Assembly (NCBI GenBank): GCA_023430625.1
Contig: JAEZAA010000177.1
Coordinates: 1-10,342, forward strand
Source of the DNA: Pseudomonadota bacterium
GTDB lineage: Bacteria; Pseudomonadota; Gammaproteobacteria; Pseudomonadales; Oleiphilaceae
Length of the DNA stretch: 10,342 bases
Direction of reading: 5' to 3'
In this document: piece by piece, positions 1 through 6,464 of the stretch
Position numbering within the stretch: position 1 is the stretch's first letter
Layout of the letters: every line of letters begins with the position of its first letter
Notes under the pieces: model-generated
Databases searched by the model: none
Told to the model about the DNA's origin: nothing
What the model saw: only the letters and a program-made list of their open reading frames with translations
Made by a program: the position numbers and the translations under genes

Positions 1-111
1 GTGCGGGTCGATCCCGCCCTGGTGGCGCCGCCGTTGGTTAACGGCGCCACGCCGCCCACGGAGCTGCCAAAGAAACAGGTTGAAGCAGAACCGAAGGAAA
101 CGGCAAACTAA
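1..111 (+). CDS. C-terminal tail of an unidentified protein (partial, 5' end outside window)
   Basis: Frame 1 is open from the first base to a TAA at 109-111 and gives 36 residues. The tail is rich in Pro, Lys, Glu and Ala (it includes LPKKQVEAEPKETAN) and looks like a flexible, disordered C-terminus. No domain is visible. It lies 68 bp upstream of a FixJ-type response regulator on the same strand, so it could end a partner sensor kinase, but that is inference from position only. The call rests on the open frame, the direction and the fit to the next gene. A chance open frame of this length cannot be excluded. Confidence 0.4.
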   Translation: MRVDPALVAPPLVNGATPPTELPKKQVEAEPKETAN

Positions 112-179
112 CGGGACTGACCTTAAAGCCCACCAAGGGAAACGCAGGTTTTTCTGAAAGAGATGGAGATCGATCTGGC

Positions 180-791
180 ATGACAGAGCCCACGGTTTAT
201 GTCGTAGAAGATGACGAAGCGGTTCGTGATTCCCTGCAACTGCTGGTGAAGGCGGAAGGCTATCGGGTTGTGGCCTATCCGGAAGCGTCGAGCTTTCTGG
301 ATGCCTGGAACCCTCGCCTGAATGGCTGCATCGTGTTGGATATCAGAATGCCCGGCATGAGCGGTATGGAACTGCAGAAAGAGTTGCTGGCACGCGGCTG
401 CGAGTTGCCAATCATTTTCGTGACCGGTCACGGTGATGTGCCCCTGGCCGTGGAAGCGATGCAGCTTGGTGCGGTCGATTTCGTACAAAAGCCCTACCGC
501 GACCAGGAACTGCTCGACAAGATCCAGAAGGCCATGGCTTTGGATGCGGAAAAGCAGAATGTGCGCCTGGAGAAGCAGGATATCCAGCGGCGCATGGAAA
601 CGCTGACGCCCCGTGAGCGGGAGATCATGGACATGATGATCGATGGCAACGCGAACAAGGTCATCGCCATCGACCTCAATATCAGCCAGCGCACGGTAGA
701 GATTCATCGTTCGCGGGTCATGCAGAAGATGGGTACGCACTCGCTGGCGCAACTGGTACGGATGGTGATCCTGGCCCGCGAGGAAGCCTGA
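180..791 (+). CDS. FixJ/NarL-family response regulator (REC + LuxR-type HTH)
   Basis: This is a 203-residue cytoplasmic two-component transcription regulator. The receiver domain covers residues about 5-120, with acidic residues D11/D12, phospho-acceptor D54 (in VLDIRMPG), T82 (FVTGHGD) and K104 (VQKPY). The receiver wording, LDIRMPGMSG followed by TGHGDVPLAVEAM, is typical of the FixJ/TodT/StyR branch. A LuxR-type helix-turn-helix fills residues about 141-203 (LTPREREIM, then SQRTVEIHRSRVMQKM). The ATG at 180 has GGAG at 165-168, about 11 nt upstream, which is acceptable but not optimal. The next gene is a histidine kinase on the same strand 177 bp downstream, so the kinase is a likely partner. 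The regulated genes cannot be named from sequence; the signal could be redox, aromatic or organic-acid related as in other FixJ-like systems. Confidence 0.95.
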   Translation: MTEPTVYVVEDDEAVRDSLQLLVKAEGYRVVAYPEASSFLDAWNPRLNGCIVLDIRMPGMSGMELQKELLARGCELPIIFVTGHGDVPLAVEAMQLGAVDFVQKPYRDQELLDKIQKAMALDAEKQNVRLEKQDIQRRMETLTPREREIMDMMIDGNANKVIAIDLNISQRTVEIHRSRVMQKMGTHSLAQLVRMVILAREEA

Positions 792-878
792 TCCGACGCA
801 AAGATTTGAATTTGTTTAAGGAAAGCGGCCCTCCGGTGTACGGGGATGTGCGTATTAAGGGCCTCGAACCGGCCTCGC

Positions 879-903
879 TATAGTGTTGCTATTTCGCAAC
901 GCT
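879..903 (+). promoter_or_regulatory. Candidate -10 element and dyad upstream of the kinase gene
   Basis: TATAGT at 879-884 matches the sigma-70 -10 consensus at five of six positions, but no good -35 lies 16-18 bp upstream, so activation may be needed. It overlaps an inverted repeat, AGTGTTGC (882-889) and GCAACGCT (896-903), separated by 6 bp, with one G-U pair if folded as RNA. The core GTTGC-N6-GCAAC could be a dimer site for a regulator (the FixJ/NarL-type protein encoded just upstream is one candidate) or a leader hairpin. The assignment is by pattern only. Confidence 0.3.
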
Positions 904-913
904 TTCTCGACCA

Positions 914-935
914 GCGGCTCCATGGAGGGAGCCGC
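914..935 (+). repeat. 8-bp perfect hairpin in the kinase leader
   Basis: GCGGCTCC (914-921) pairs perfectly with GGAGCCGC (928-935) across a 6-nt loop. The RNA hairpin would be GC-rich and ends 33 nt before the kinase start at 969. No T-run follows, so it is not a standard intrinsic terminator. It could act as an attenuator, an mRNA stabiliser or part of a 5' leader. It also argues that this stretch is leader rather than coding sequence. Confidence 0.4.
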
Positions 936-968
936 CAGTGCGGGGTCAGCCAAGGCAGGGGCTTTTCT

Positions 969-2525
969 ATGATCAACGTAACGGACGGCGTGGACGCCCG
1001 GCAGGAGCAAATCCTGCTGGTGGACGACAACCCGCAGAACCTGAAAGTGCTTTACGAAACCCTGGACGGCCGCGGCTATAAGCTGCTGGTGGCGGATCAC
1101 GGCGAGAAAGCACTGGCCATCGCTCAGAAATCTCATCCCGACTTGATCCTGCTGGACATCATGATGCCGGAAATGGATGGCTATGAAGTCTGTGGCCGGC
1201 TCAAGGCGGACACGCTGACCCAAGATATTTCCGTCATTTTTCTTTCCGCACTGGAGGATACCGACTCCAAGGTGCGCGCCTTCGATGCGGGCGGCGTGGA
1301 TTACATTGCCAAGCCCTTTCAGCTGCGGGAGGTGATTGCCCGAGTTGAAACCCACCTGACGATTCAGCGTTTGAAAAACGAGCTAAGTGCCCGCAACCAG
1401 GCGCTTCAGATCGATAAGGAACGCATCCTTAATGCCATGGGCGAGGGTATCTATGGCATCGATCCACAGGGCCGCATCGTGTTTGCCAATCCGGCGGCCG
1501 CGCGAATCAGTGGCTTGCCGGAGAACGAGCTGATCGGCCGGGATTTCGTTGAACAGCACTTTACCGAAGACCAGATGGAATCGCGTCAGCGTCTGCACAA
1601 TGCGTTAGTGTTCGGCCAGGCGTTGCGCCTGCCCGAACAACTGTTTCGTCAGGCCAATGGCGACAGCGTGCCGGTTGACCTCAGCCTCTCACCCACGCGG
1701 CGGAACGGCGACGTCTCCGGTGCGGTGGTGGTGTTTCGGGATATTCGCGAGGATCTCCAGCGCCAGCTTGAGCTGGAGCAGGCACGGCGCCGCCTGGATG
1801 AGCAGAATGCCCAACTGGCCCAGTTTTCCCGCCTGAGCACCATGGGCGAGATGGCGGCGGGTATTGCCCACGAGCTGAACCAGCCGCTGACGGCCGTTGC
1901 CAATTACGCGCAAGTGGCCGGCCGGCTGGTGAAGGGAGAGACGGTTGATCGCGAGGCGCTGGAGGCGACGCTGCAAAAAATCGAGCGCCAGGCTCACCGG
2001 GCGAGCGAAGTCTTGCGCCGGATCCGGGGCTTCATCCGCAAGCACGGTGGTGGTCGGGAAAAAACCAACGTATTTGGCCTGTTGCGAGAAACCCAGATGC
2101 TGGCCCAACTGGATACCGCGCAGCCATCGGATCTCATCAAGGTCGATGTGTCACCGGCACTGCCGGACGTTTATGTGGACCCGGTGGCCATCCAGCAGGT
2201 CGCGCTCAACCTGATCCGCAATGGCCTAGAGGCCCAGGCGAGCGTTCCCCTGGACCAGCAGTCGCTGCACGTTGAGGCCGAGCGGGTGAACGAAAATTTC
2301 GTGGAGGTGCGGGTCATCGATCGCGGCGTTGGTCTGAGTCCACAAGTGGCTCAGAATCTGTTCACGCCCTTTGTCACGACCAAGGCCACCGGCATGGGTA
2401 TCGGTCTGAGTCTCTGTCAGTCCATCATGCAGAGTCAGGGCGGGCAGATCGGCTACCGCCCCAATCCAGGGGGCGGCTCCATTTTCTACTTTACCTTGCC
2501 GATCCTGCAGGCCGAGCTGGAATAA
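969..2525 (+). CDS. Soluble hybrid histidine kinase: REC-PAS-HisKA-HATPase
   Basis: The protein is 518 residues from the ATG at 969. Residues about 14-130 form an N-terminal receiver with D19/D20, D63 (LLDIMMP), S93 and K115. A PAS domain spans about 152-262, followed by a charged coiled coil at about 262-290. The HisKA domain holds phospho-acceptor H301 in AAGIAHELNQPL. The ATPase domain shows the N-box (N414, N418), G1 (D451-G453-G455), F-box (FTPFVTTK) and G2 (GMGIGLS, about 475-481). There is no membrane segment, so it should sense a cytoplasmic cue through PAS or be driven through its receiver. An upstream ATG at 846 would add 41 residues with no resemblance to a receiver start; I prefer 969, which has GCAGGGG about 8 nt upstream and begins right before the receiver. 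It is probably the partner of the FixJ-like regulator. Its stop codon directly abuts the stop of the convergent gene. Confidence 0.95.
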   Translation: MINVTDGVDARQEQILLVDDNPQNLKVLYETLDGRGYKLLVADHGEKALAIAQKSHPDLILLDIMMPEMDGYEVCGRLKADTLTQDISVIFLSALEDTDSKVRAFDAGGVDYIAKPFQLREVIARVETHLTIQRLKNELSARNQALQIDKERILNAMGEGIYGIDPQGRIVFANPAAARISGLPENELIGRDFVEQHFTEDQMESRQRLHNALVFGQALRLPEQLFRQANGDSVPVDLSLSPTRRNGDVSGAVVVFRDIREDLQRQLELEQARRRLDEQNAQLAQFSRLSTMGEMAAGIAHELNQPLTAVANYAQVAGRLVKGETVDREALEATLQKIERQAHRASEVLRRIRGFIRKHGGGREKTNVFGLLRETQMLAQLDTAQPSDLIKVDVSPALPDVYVDPVAIQQVALNLIRNGLEAQASVPLDQQSLHVEAERVNENFVEVRVIDRGVGLSPQVAQNLFTPFVTTKATGMGIGLSLCQSIMQSQGGQIGYRPNPGGGSIFYFTLPILQAELE

Positions 2526-3401
2526 TCAGCGGTCGAACAGCTCGATCACGCCGGCCAAGTGGGGTTTTCCGTTGTTGTGGCCGAGCAGTTCGAAGTTGCA
2601 GGTCGAATCCGACCAGTGCCAGGCCAGATCCACATCGCCCGGCAAGAAGATCGGTAGTTTGAACTGCACCGCAACGCGCACGGGCCCTGGATGTTTGGCA
2701 TCCAGTAACTCGGCGATGCAGCGCGCCTTGCTCCACATGCCATGGGCAATGGCGCGATTGAAGCCGAACAGCCGGGCGGTCAGCGGGTGCAGGTGGATCA
2801 GGTTGAAATCACCCGAGACCCGCGCATACTGGCGGCCAATGCTGTCCGGCAGGTGCCAGTGCAGACGCTGATTGTGGCGGTTGATGGGCTGGTCATCGGC
2901 CTTGCGTGGCGATGTACTGCGAGACTTGCGTCGGAATAGGTAGGTTGCGGTGCTTTCCCAGACCAGACGCCCGGCAATATTGATGCGGGTGACAACATCA
3001 AATTCGAGTCCCTTCTCAGACTCACGCTGTCCGGCAATCGCACAATGGAAGTCGAGGACTTCCTCGGGCAGAATAGGCCGTTGTTGGGATATTTCATTGC
3101 GCAGATGAACCAGACCGATCAGCGGCAGCGGAAACCGCTCGTCCGTCATCAGCCGCATCTGGATGGCGAATGCCATGATCTGCGGGTACGTCAATGGAAG
3201 CACCCGTGTCTCTTGAAAGCCACAGACTTTCTGGTATCGTCGCAGGCGTTGCAGGTTGACTTTGATGCCTCTCACGACAATTTGCAAAGCGGGCAGGTTA
3301 ACGCCCGTGCCGGACCTGGAGCCGCGTTTCAGGGCCGCCTTGGCGAACAACGCGGGTAGGGAAGGTTCCTGAGTCAATACAATCGGTTCCTGTTGGAGCA
3401 T
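2526..3401 (-). CDS. MaoC-like (R)-specific 3-hydroxyacyl dehydratase/hydratase (HtdX type)
   Basis: This 291-residue protein has the size of a double-hotdog MaoC-family enzyme such as mycobacterial HtdX. The family interconverts 2-enoyl and (R)-3-hydroxyacyl thioesters (CoA or ACP). The C-terminal hotdog carries the hydratase-2 motif at about 192-203, YARVSGDFNLIH, with predicted catalytic D198 and H203 and with N200. The usual NP(I/L)H is NLIH here, so the proline is replaced. A second conserved patch, FNRAIAHGMW, follows at about 214-223. The N-terminal half (about 1-155) looks like a degenerate hotdog that helps shape the acyl tunnel. The ATG is well supported by AGGGGA at 3407-3412. It runs divergently from an AraC-type regulator and ends stop-to-stop against the kinase gene. 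A role with the nearby ketoreductase and thiolase is inferred from the parallel M. tuberculosis cluster. Confidence 0.92.
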   Translation of the reverse strand: MLQQEPIVLTQEPSLPALFAKAALKRGSRSGTGVNLPALQIVVRGIKVNLQRLRRYQKVCGFQETRVLPLTYPQIMAFAIQMRLMTDERFPLPLIGLVHLRNEISQQRPILPEEVLDFHCAIAGQRESEKGLEFDVVTRINIAGRLVWESTATYLFRRKSRSTSPRKADDQPINRHNQRLHWHLPDSIGRQYARVSGDFNLIHLHPLTARLFGFNRAIAHGMWSKARCIAELLDAKHPGPVRVAVQFKLPIFLPGDVDLAWHWSDSTCNFELLGHNNGKPHLAGVIELFDR

Positions 3402-3433
3402 TGTGTTCCCCTGAAGTGCCTAACTCAGAGCAG

Positions 3434-3477
3434 TGTATAGGCACGCTGAGCAGGCTGAATTGGCCAATGTGCACATT
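3434..3477. promoter_or_regulatory. Divergent control region between hydratase and AraC genes: -10 and two fused palindromes
   Basis: The 201-bp gap 3402-3602 separates two divergent genes. On the - strand TATACA (3434-3439) is a plausible -10 for the hydratase gene, with no clear -35. About 20 bp upstream of it lie two overlapping perfect palindromes: ATTGGCCAAT (3459-3468) and the 12-bp AATGTGCACATT (3466-3477). Their place near position -35 to -50 of that promoter fits an activator or shared operator. I see no convincing promoter for the AraC gene in the rest of the gap; its ribosome site is a weak GGAAG at 3586-3590. Confidence 0.4.
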
Positions 3478-3602
3478 TGTGCCGTCGGATGAGTCAATCT
3501 TAGCGTCTGTTTCAGAAACCTTGGACCCTACCGGCGGGCGATGCATGGCCAGGTGTCTTCTTCTTCATTGATGTGCGCAAGATTTGGAAGAAATAGAATT
3601 CC

Positions 3603-4637
3603 ATGATCGAGAACAAGACGGATGCGGGTGTAATGGTCCGCCTGATTCATCAGGCGATGTTGGATCAGGGCGTTGATGTAGACGAGGTGTTCCGGCGCTG
3701 TGGCATCACGCCTGAGTATCTGGCCCAGGAGCAACTGCGGACACCCCATGAGGCCCAGGTGTTTTTCTGGGAAACCCTCGAGGATGTCAGCGGTGATCCC
3801 GATATCGGCCTGCATCTGGGGGTCCATGTTCCGGTTCTGCGCGGGCAGGTACTGCAGTATCTGTTTCTCAGTAGTCCCACCTTTGGCGAGGGCTTACGGC
3901 GTGGCTTGGCCTACCAGCGGCTGTTGAGCGACGCGGCGAATTCGCGGCTGGAGGTTCAAGGGGATCTGGCCTGCATCACGTTGGACACGGCCAATACCAG
4001 CGTGCGCCAGATCCGTCATTTCACCGAATGTTTCTGCTTGGGGCTGCTGAAGTTCTTTCGCTTTGTTACGGAAGGCGCCTTTCAGCCGACCCGGATTACC
4101 TTTGAGCATGCGGCACCGGCTTCCAGCCTTGAGCATGAACGGCTGTTTGGCTGCCCGGTGGAATTCGCGCAACCGCTCAATCAGGTGTGGTTTGATGCAA
4201 AGCTTCTGGACCTGCCGTCGCCTCATGCTGAACCCGAATTGCTGAAGCTGCATGAGCAGTTGGCCAGCCAGCAAGTGGCACGCCTTGAGCTGCAGGATAT
4301 CGTGAGCCAGGTGCGGCGCGTGATTGCGGAGTTGCTGGAGTCTGGTGAGGTGTCGTTGGAGGTGGTGGCGCGGCGCTTGGGGATCAAGGCGCGGACCCTG
4401 CGTACGCGACTCAATGAAGCCGATACCAACTTCAACCAGGTGCTGGCGGAGTTCCGCTGCCATCTGGCCAAAAAACTGCTGGCCCAGACTAACGAAAGTA
4501 TCGATGAGATCGTCTATCTGACCGGCTTTTCCGAGCCGAGTACCTTTTATCGCGCGTTTCGGCGCTGGGTCGGTACCACACCCGTGGAATACCGCCGTCA
4601 AAAGCAGGAAGAGGGCTCGGTGCGGGAGCCGCATTAA
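3603..4637 (+). CDS. AraC-family transcription regulator with N-terminal 'arabinose-binding-like' sensor domain
   Basis: This is a 344-residue cytoplasmic DNA-binding regulator. Residues about 20-205 match the sensor-domain type found in OruR, VirS and similar AraC proteins: an N-terminal GITPEYL stretch, then LRGQVLQYLFLSSPTFGEGL, then LFGCPVEFAQPLNQVWFD. The C-terminal AraC domain has its first helix-turn-helix at about 251-281 (VSLEVVARRLGIKARTLRTRL). The second is at about 300-333 (IDEIVYLTGFSEPSTFYRAFRRW, ending in the typical GTTPVEYRR). It stands between the hydratase and the two-domain reductase genes, divergent from the first and convergent with the second with a 31-bp gap. The likely role is control of the surrounding fatty-acyl genes in response to a lipid or acyl ligand; ligand and targets are inferred. 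The ATG at 3603 has only a weak GGAAG 12 nt upstream, and M11 is a possible alternative start. Confidence 0.95.
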   Translation: MIENKTDAGVMVRLIHQAMLDQGVDVDEVFRRCGITPEYLAQEQLRTPHEAQVFFWETLEDVSGDPDIGLHLGVHVPVLRGQVLQYLFLSSPTFGEGLRRGLAYQRLLSDAANSRLEVQGDLACITLDTANTSVRQIRHFTECFCLGLLKFFRFVTEGAFQPTRITFEHAAPASSLEHERLFGCPVEFAQPLNQVWFDAKLLDLPSPHAEPELLKLHEQLASQQVARLELQDIVSQVRRVIAELLESGEVSLEVVARRLGIKARTLRTRLNEADTNFNQVLAEFRCHLAKKLLAQTNESIDEIVYLTGFSEPSTFYRAFRRWVGTTPVEYRRQKQEEGSVREPH

Positions 4638-4647
4638 AGCGCAGCCC

Positions 4648-4660
4648 CACACCGAGTGTG
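4648..4660. terminator. Small hairpin in the tail-to-tail gap between AraC and FabG genes
   Basis: The 31-bp gap between the two stop codons holds CACAC-CGA-GTGTG, a 5-bp stem with a 3-nt loop. On the + strand it is followed by CCGATTCTTT, which contains a short T-stretch. The stem is too short to be a confident intrinsic terminator, but it is the only candidate between these convergent genes. Confidence 0.25.
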
Positions 4661-4668
4661 CCGATTCT

Positions 4669-6084
4669 TTACTTCCCGATCAGGCTCTGACCGCACACCC
4701 GCAGGGTTTGGCCACTGATACCGGCCGCACCCGGACTTGCCATAAAGGCCACCGCTTCGGCGACATCCTGGGGTTGGCCGCCCTGGGACAGCGAGTTCAT
4801 GCGCCGGCCGGCTTCGCGGATGGTCATGGGCATCGCCGCCGTCATCTGGGTTTCAATGAAACCGGGGGCAATGGCATTCACCGTAATACCGTCTTTCAAC
4901 ACACGTTGCATGGCTTCGGTGTAGCCAATGACACCTGCCTTTGACGCGCCATAGTTGGTCTGGCCGAAGTTACCCGCGATACCGCCGATGGAGGCGATGC
5001 CAACGAGGCGGCCTTGCTTGCGCACCAGGTTTTCAGCCAGCAGCTTCTCGTTGATGCGCTGCACCGCGACCAGGTTGATTTCCATCAACAGGTCCCAGAA
5101 GTGTTCCGGCATGCGCGCCAGGGTCTTGTCCCGGGTCACGCCCGCGTTATGAATCACCACGTCAACGCCGCCGGATTCCTTGCGCAGGAAGTCGGCGATC
5201 TGTTGCGGACTGGTGTCCTCCGTGATGTCCACCAGCAGTGGGACGCCGCCGATTTCCTGGGCGACCTGCTCCAGGCTCTCGCGGGCACCCGGTACGTCCA
5301 GAGCAATCACCTTGGCGCCATCACGGGCCAGGACACGCGCAATGGCGGCACCGATCCCGCGGGAGGCGCCTGTTACCAGGGCTGTTTGCCCACTCAAAGG
5401 ACGGTTCCAGTCGATGCGGCCCTTTGGCTTGGCGGCTTTGTTAATGGTCAGCACCTGGCCGTCGACATAGGCGGCCTTGGGCGACAGCAGGAAGCGCAGG
5501 GCACCGTCGATCAGACTTTCCGCACCTTCCTCCACATAAACCAGGTTGGCGATGGCGCCAGCCTTGCCAACTTCCTTGGCCAGGCTGCGGGTGAATCCTT
5601 CCAGTGCCTTCTGGGCGGTTGCCTTGGCGGGATCGCATTTCTCCGGCGGACGCCCCAGGATCAGGATCCGGCCGCTTTTGGCGACCTTGCGGGCAACCGG
5701 GTGGAAGAAATCATAGAGGGCACGCAGCTCGCGGGCATCGTTGATGCCGCTGGCGTCGAACACCATGGCCTTGAAGCGGCGGGTTTCTTCCAGATTGGCC
5801 AGATCGACTTCGCTGGCACGCGCACTGGTGGCGGCAACCTTGGACGCACTCAGTGACGCGGGCTGGCTGGTATAGAACACGGTGGCCGGGCTGCCGGCAA
5901 TCACGGTACAAGCTGCTTCCAGCAGGGAACCACCTTGGGCGGCACCTACCAGGGCCTGACCTTCGAGAAACGGCGAATCCGCGCGGCCCTGGCGCTCCAG
6001 AATCACCGGTGCCGGCAGATTCAGGGCATTGACGACGGACTTACCCCAAGGGGAATTGGCAACTTTTTGATAGAGGTCGGACAT
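4669..6084 (-). CDS. fabG: Two-domain 3-ketoacyl reductase, high-molecular-weight FabG (FabG4 type)
   Basis: The protein has 471 residues, about twice the length of ordinary FabG. It matches the HMwFabG architecture of M. tuberculosis FabG4: an N-terminal degenerate flavodoxin-like domain (about 1-220) and a C-terminal ketoreductase (about 229-471). The C-terminal half is a complete classical short-chain dehydrogenase: TGASRGIG (238-245), NAG (313-315), and catalytic N337, S365, Y378 and K382, with APGFIET after the active site. D263 at the end of the second Rossmann strand favours NAD(H) over NADP(H), in line with the reported NADH dependence of FabG4. It should reduce 3-ketoacyl-CoA or -ACP to the (R)-3-hydroxyacyl form, reversibly. 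The start is supported by AAGGAA at 6095-6100. It faces the thiolase gene across a shared 380-bp control region. The N-terminal domain lacks an intact cofactor loop, as expected for the family. Confidence 0.95.
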   Translation of the reverse strand: MSDLYQKVANSPWGKSVVNALNLPAPVILERQGRADSPFLEGQALVGAAQGGSLLEAACTVIAGSPATVFYTSQPASLSASKVAATSARASEVDLANLEETRRFKAMVFDASGINDARELRALYDFFHPVARKVAKSGRILILGRPPEKCDPAKATAQKALEGFTRSLAKEVGKAGAIANLVYVEEGAESLIDGALRFLLSPKAAYVDGQVLTINKAAKPKGRIDWNRPLSGQTALVTGASRGIGAAIARVLARDGAKVIALDVPGARESLEQVAQEIGGVPLLVDITEDTSPQQIADFLRKESGGVDVVIHNAGVTRDKTLARMPEHFWDLLMEINLVAVQRINEKLLAENLVRKQGRLVGIASIGGIAGNFGQTNYGASKAGVIGYTEAMQRVLKDGITVNAIAPGFIETQMTAAMPMTIREAGRRMNSLSQGGQPQDVAEAVAFMASPGAAGISGQTLRVCGQSLIGK

Positions 6085-6186
6085 AGGACATCGGTTCCTT
6101 GTTGCTGCGAACCCTCATGGTTGTGGAGGGAGTCTCGCAAGTTGTTGCTGTTTCTAGAGTCGCTACTTCTGGCTGAAGGTCGCGCC

Positions 6187-6192
6187 ATTATG
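6187..6192 (-). promoter_or_regulatory. Possible -10 of the fabG gene
   Basis: CATAAT on the - strand matches the -10 consensus at five of six positions and lies about 100 bp before the fabG start. The hexamer 17 bp upstream (GCGTCC) is a poor -35, so this promoter would be weak or activator-dependent. Confidence 0.2.
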
Positions 6193-6303
6193 GACAATGA
6201 GCGGGGGCGGACGCCAGCCGTTTGAGGGCCTGCCCCGGGTGGAGCATTCCCTGTACCATGGCCACCGGTGGAACGAAGAGCAGGGCGGCTGATGGAAAGG
6301 CGA

Positions 6304-6348
6304 TAGGATAACCTTCTACCCTGATAAGATCACTTTCTACCCCGAAAA
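6304..6348. promoter_or_regulatory. Direct repeat of 21-bp period, candidate AraC-type operator
   Basis: Two copies of TTCTACCC lie at 6314-6321 and 6335-6342, exactly 21 bp apart. When the register is extended, 6304-6327 and 6325-6348 agree at 19 of 24 positions (pattern TARGATMACYTTCTACCCYG plus GAWAA at its end). Two same-orientation half-sites spaced by two helical turns are the classic layout for AraC-family proteins, as in araI1/araI2. The repeat sits in the shared upstream region of the divergent fabG and thiolase genes, about 220 bp from the first and 117 bp from the second. An AraC-type regulator is encoded next to fabG, so it is the obvious candidate ligand. No third copy is visible on either side. 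Confidence 0.5.
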
Positions 6349-6360
6349 CCTCGAATGGCA

Positions 6361-6400
6361 ATTGGCTGATCTTTGTAGCGCTGCCGTCGCCGCAGCCAAT
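6361..6400. repeat. Spaced 8-bp inverted repeat upstream of the thiolase gene
   Basis: ATTGGCTG (6361-6368) and CAGCCAAT (6393-6400) are perfect inverted copies with centres 32 bp apart, about three helical turns. The ATTGG/CCAAT core is also present in the palindrome at 3459-3468 in the hydratase/AraC control region. It lies 64 bp before the thiolase start, near where a promoter is expected; a weak TTGCCC (6406-6411) and TAAACA (6429-6434) pair follows it. It could be a second operator for the same divergent region. Confidence 0.35.
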
Positions 6401-6464
6401 GGCAGTTGCCCCTGCTTACTTAGACTGCTAAACAGCAGAGTGCTGAACTAACAGGAGTTTCCGA

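Noticed and set aside
846..968. N-terminal extension of the kinase from an upstream ATG at 846
   Set aside because: The 41 extra residues do not resemble a receiver start, cross two dyads and a -10-like element, and the ATG at 969 has a better ribosome site directly before the receiver.
5014..5856. Long + strand open frame of 280 codons
   Set aside because: It lies entirely antisense to the two-domain fabG gene, whose protein has complete conserved motifs; long antisense frames are common in GC-rich genes.
6262..6271. 10-bp palindrome CCACCGGTGG in the fabG/thiolase gap
   Set aside because: GC-rich palindromes of this length are expected by chance here, and it has no second copy or promoter relation.
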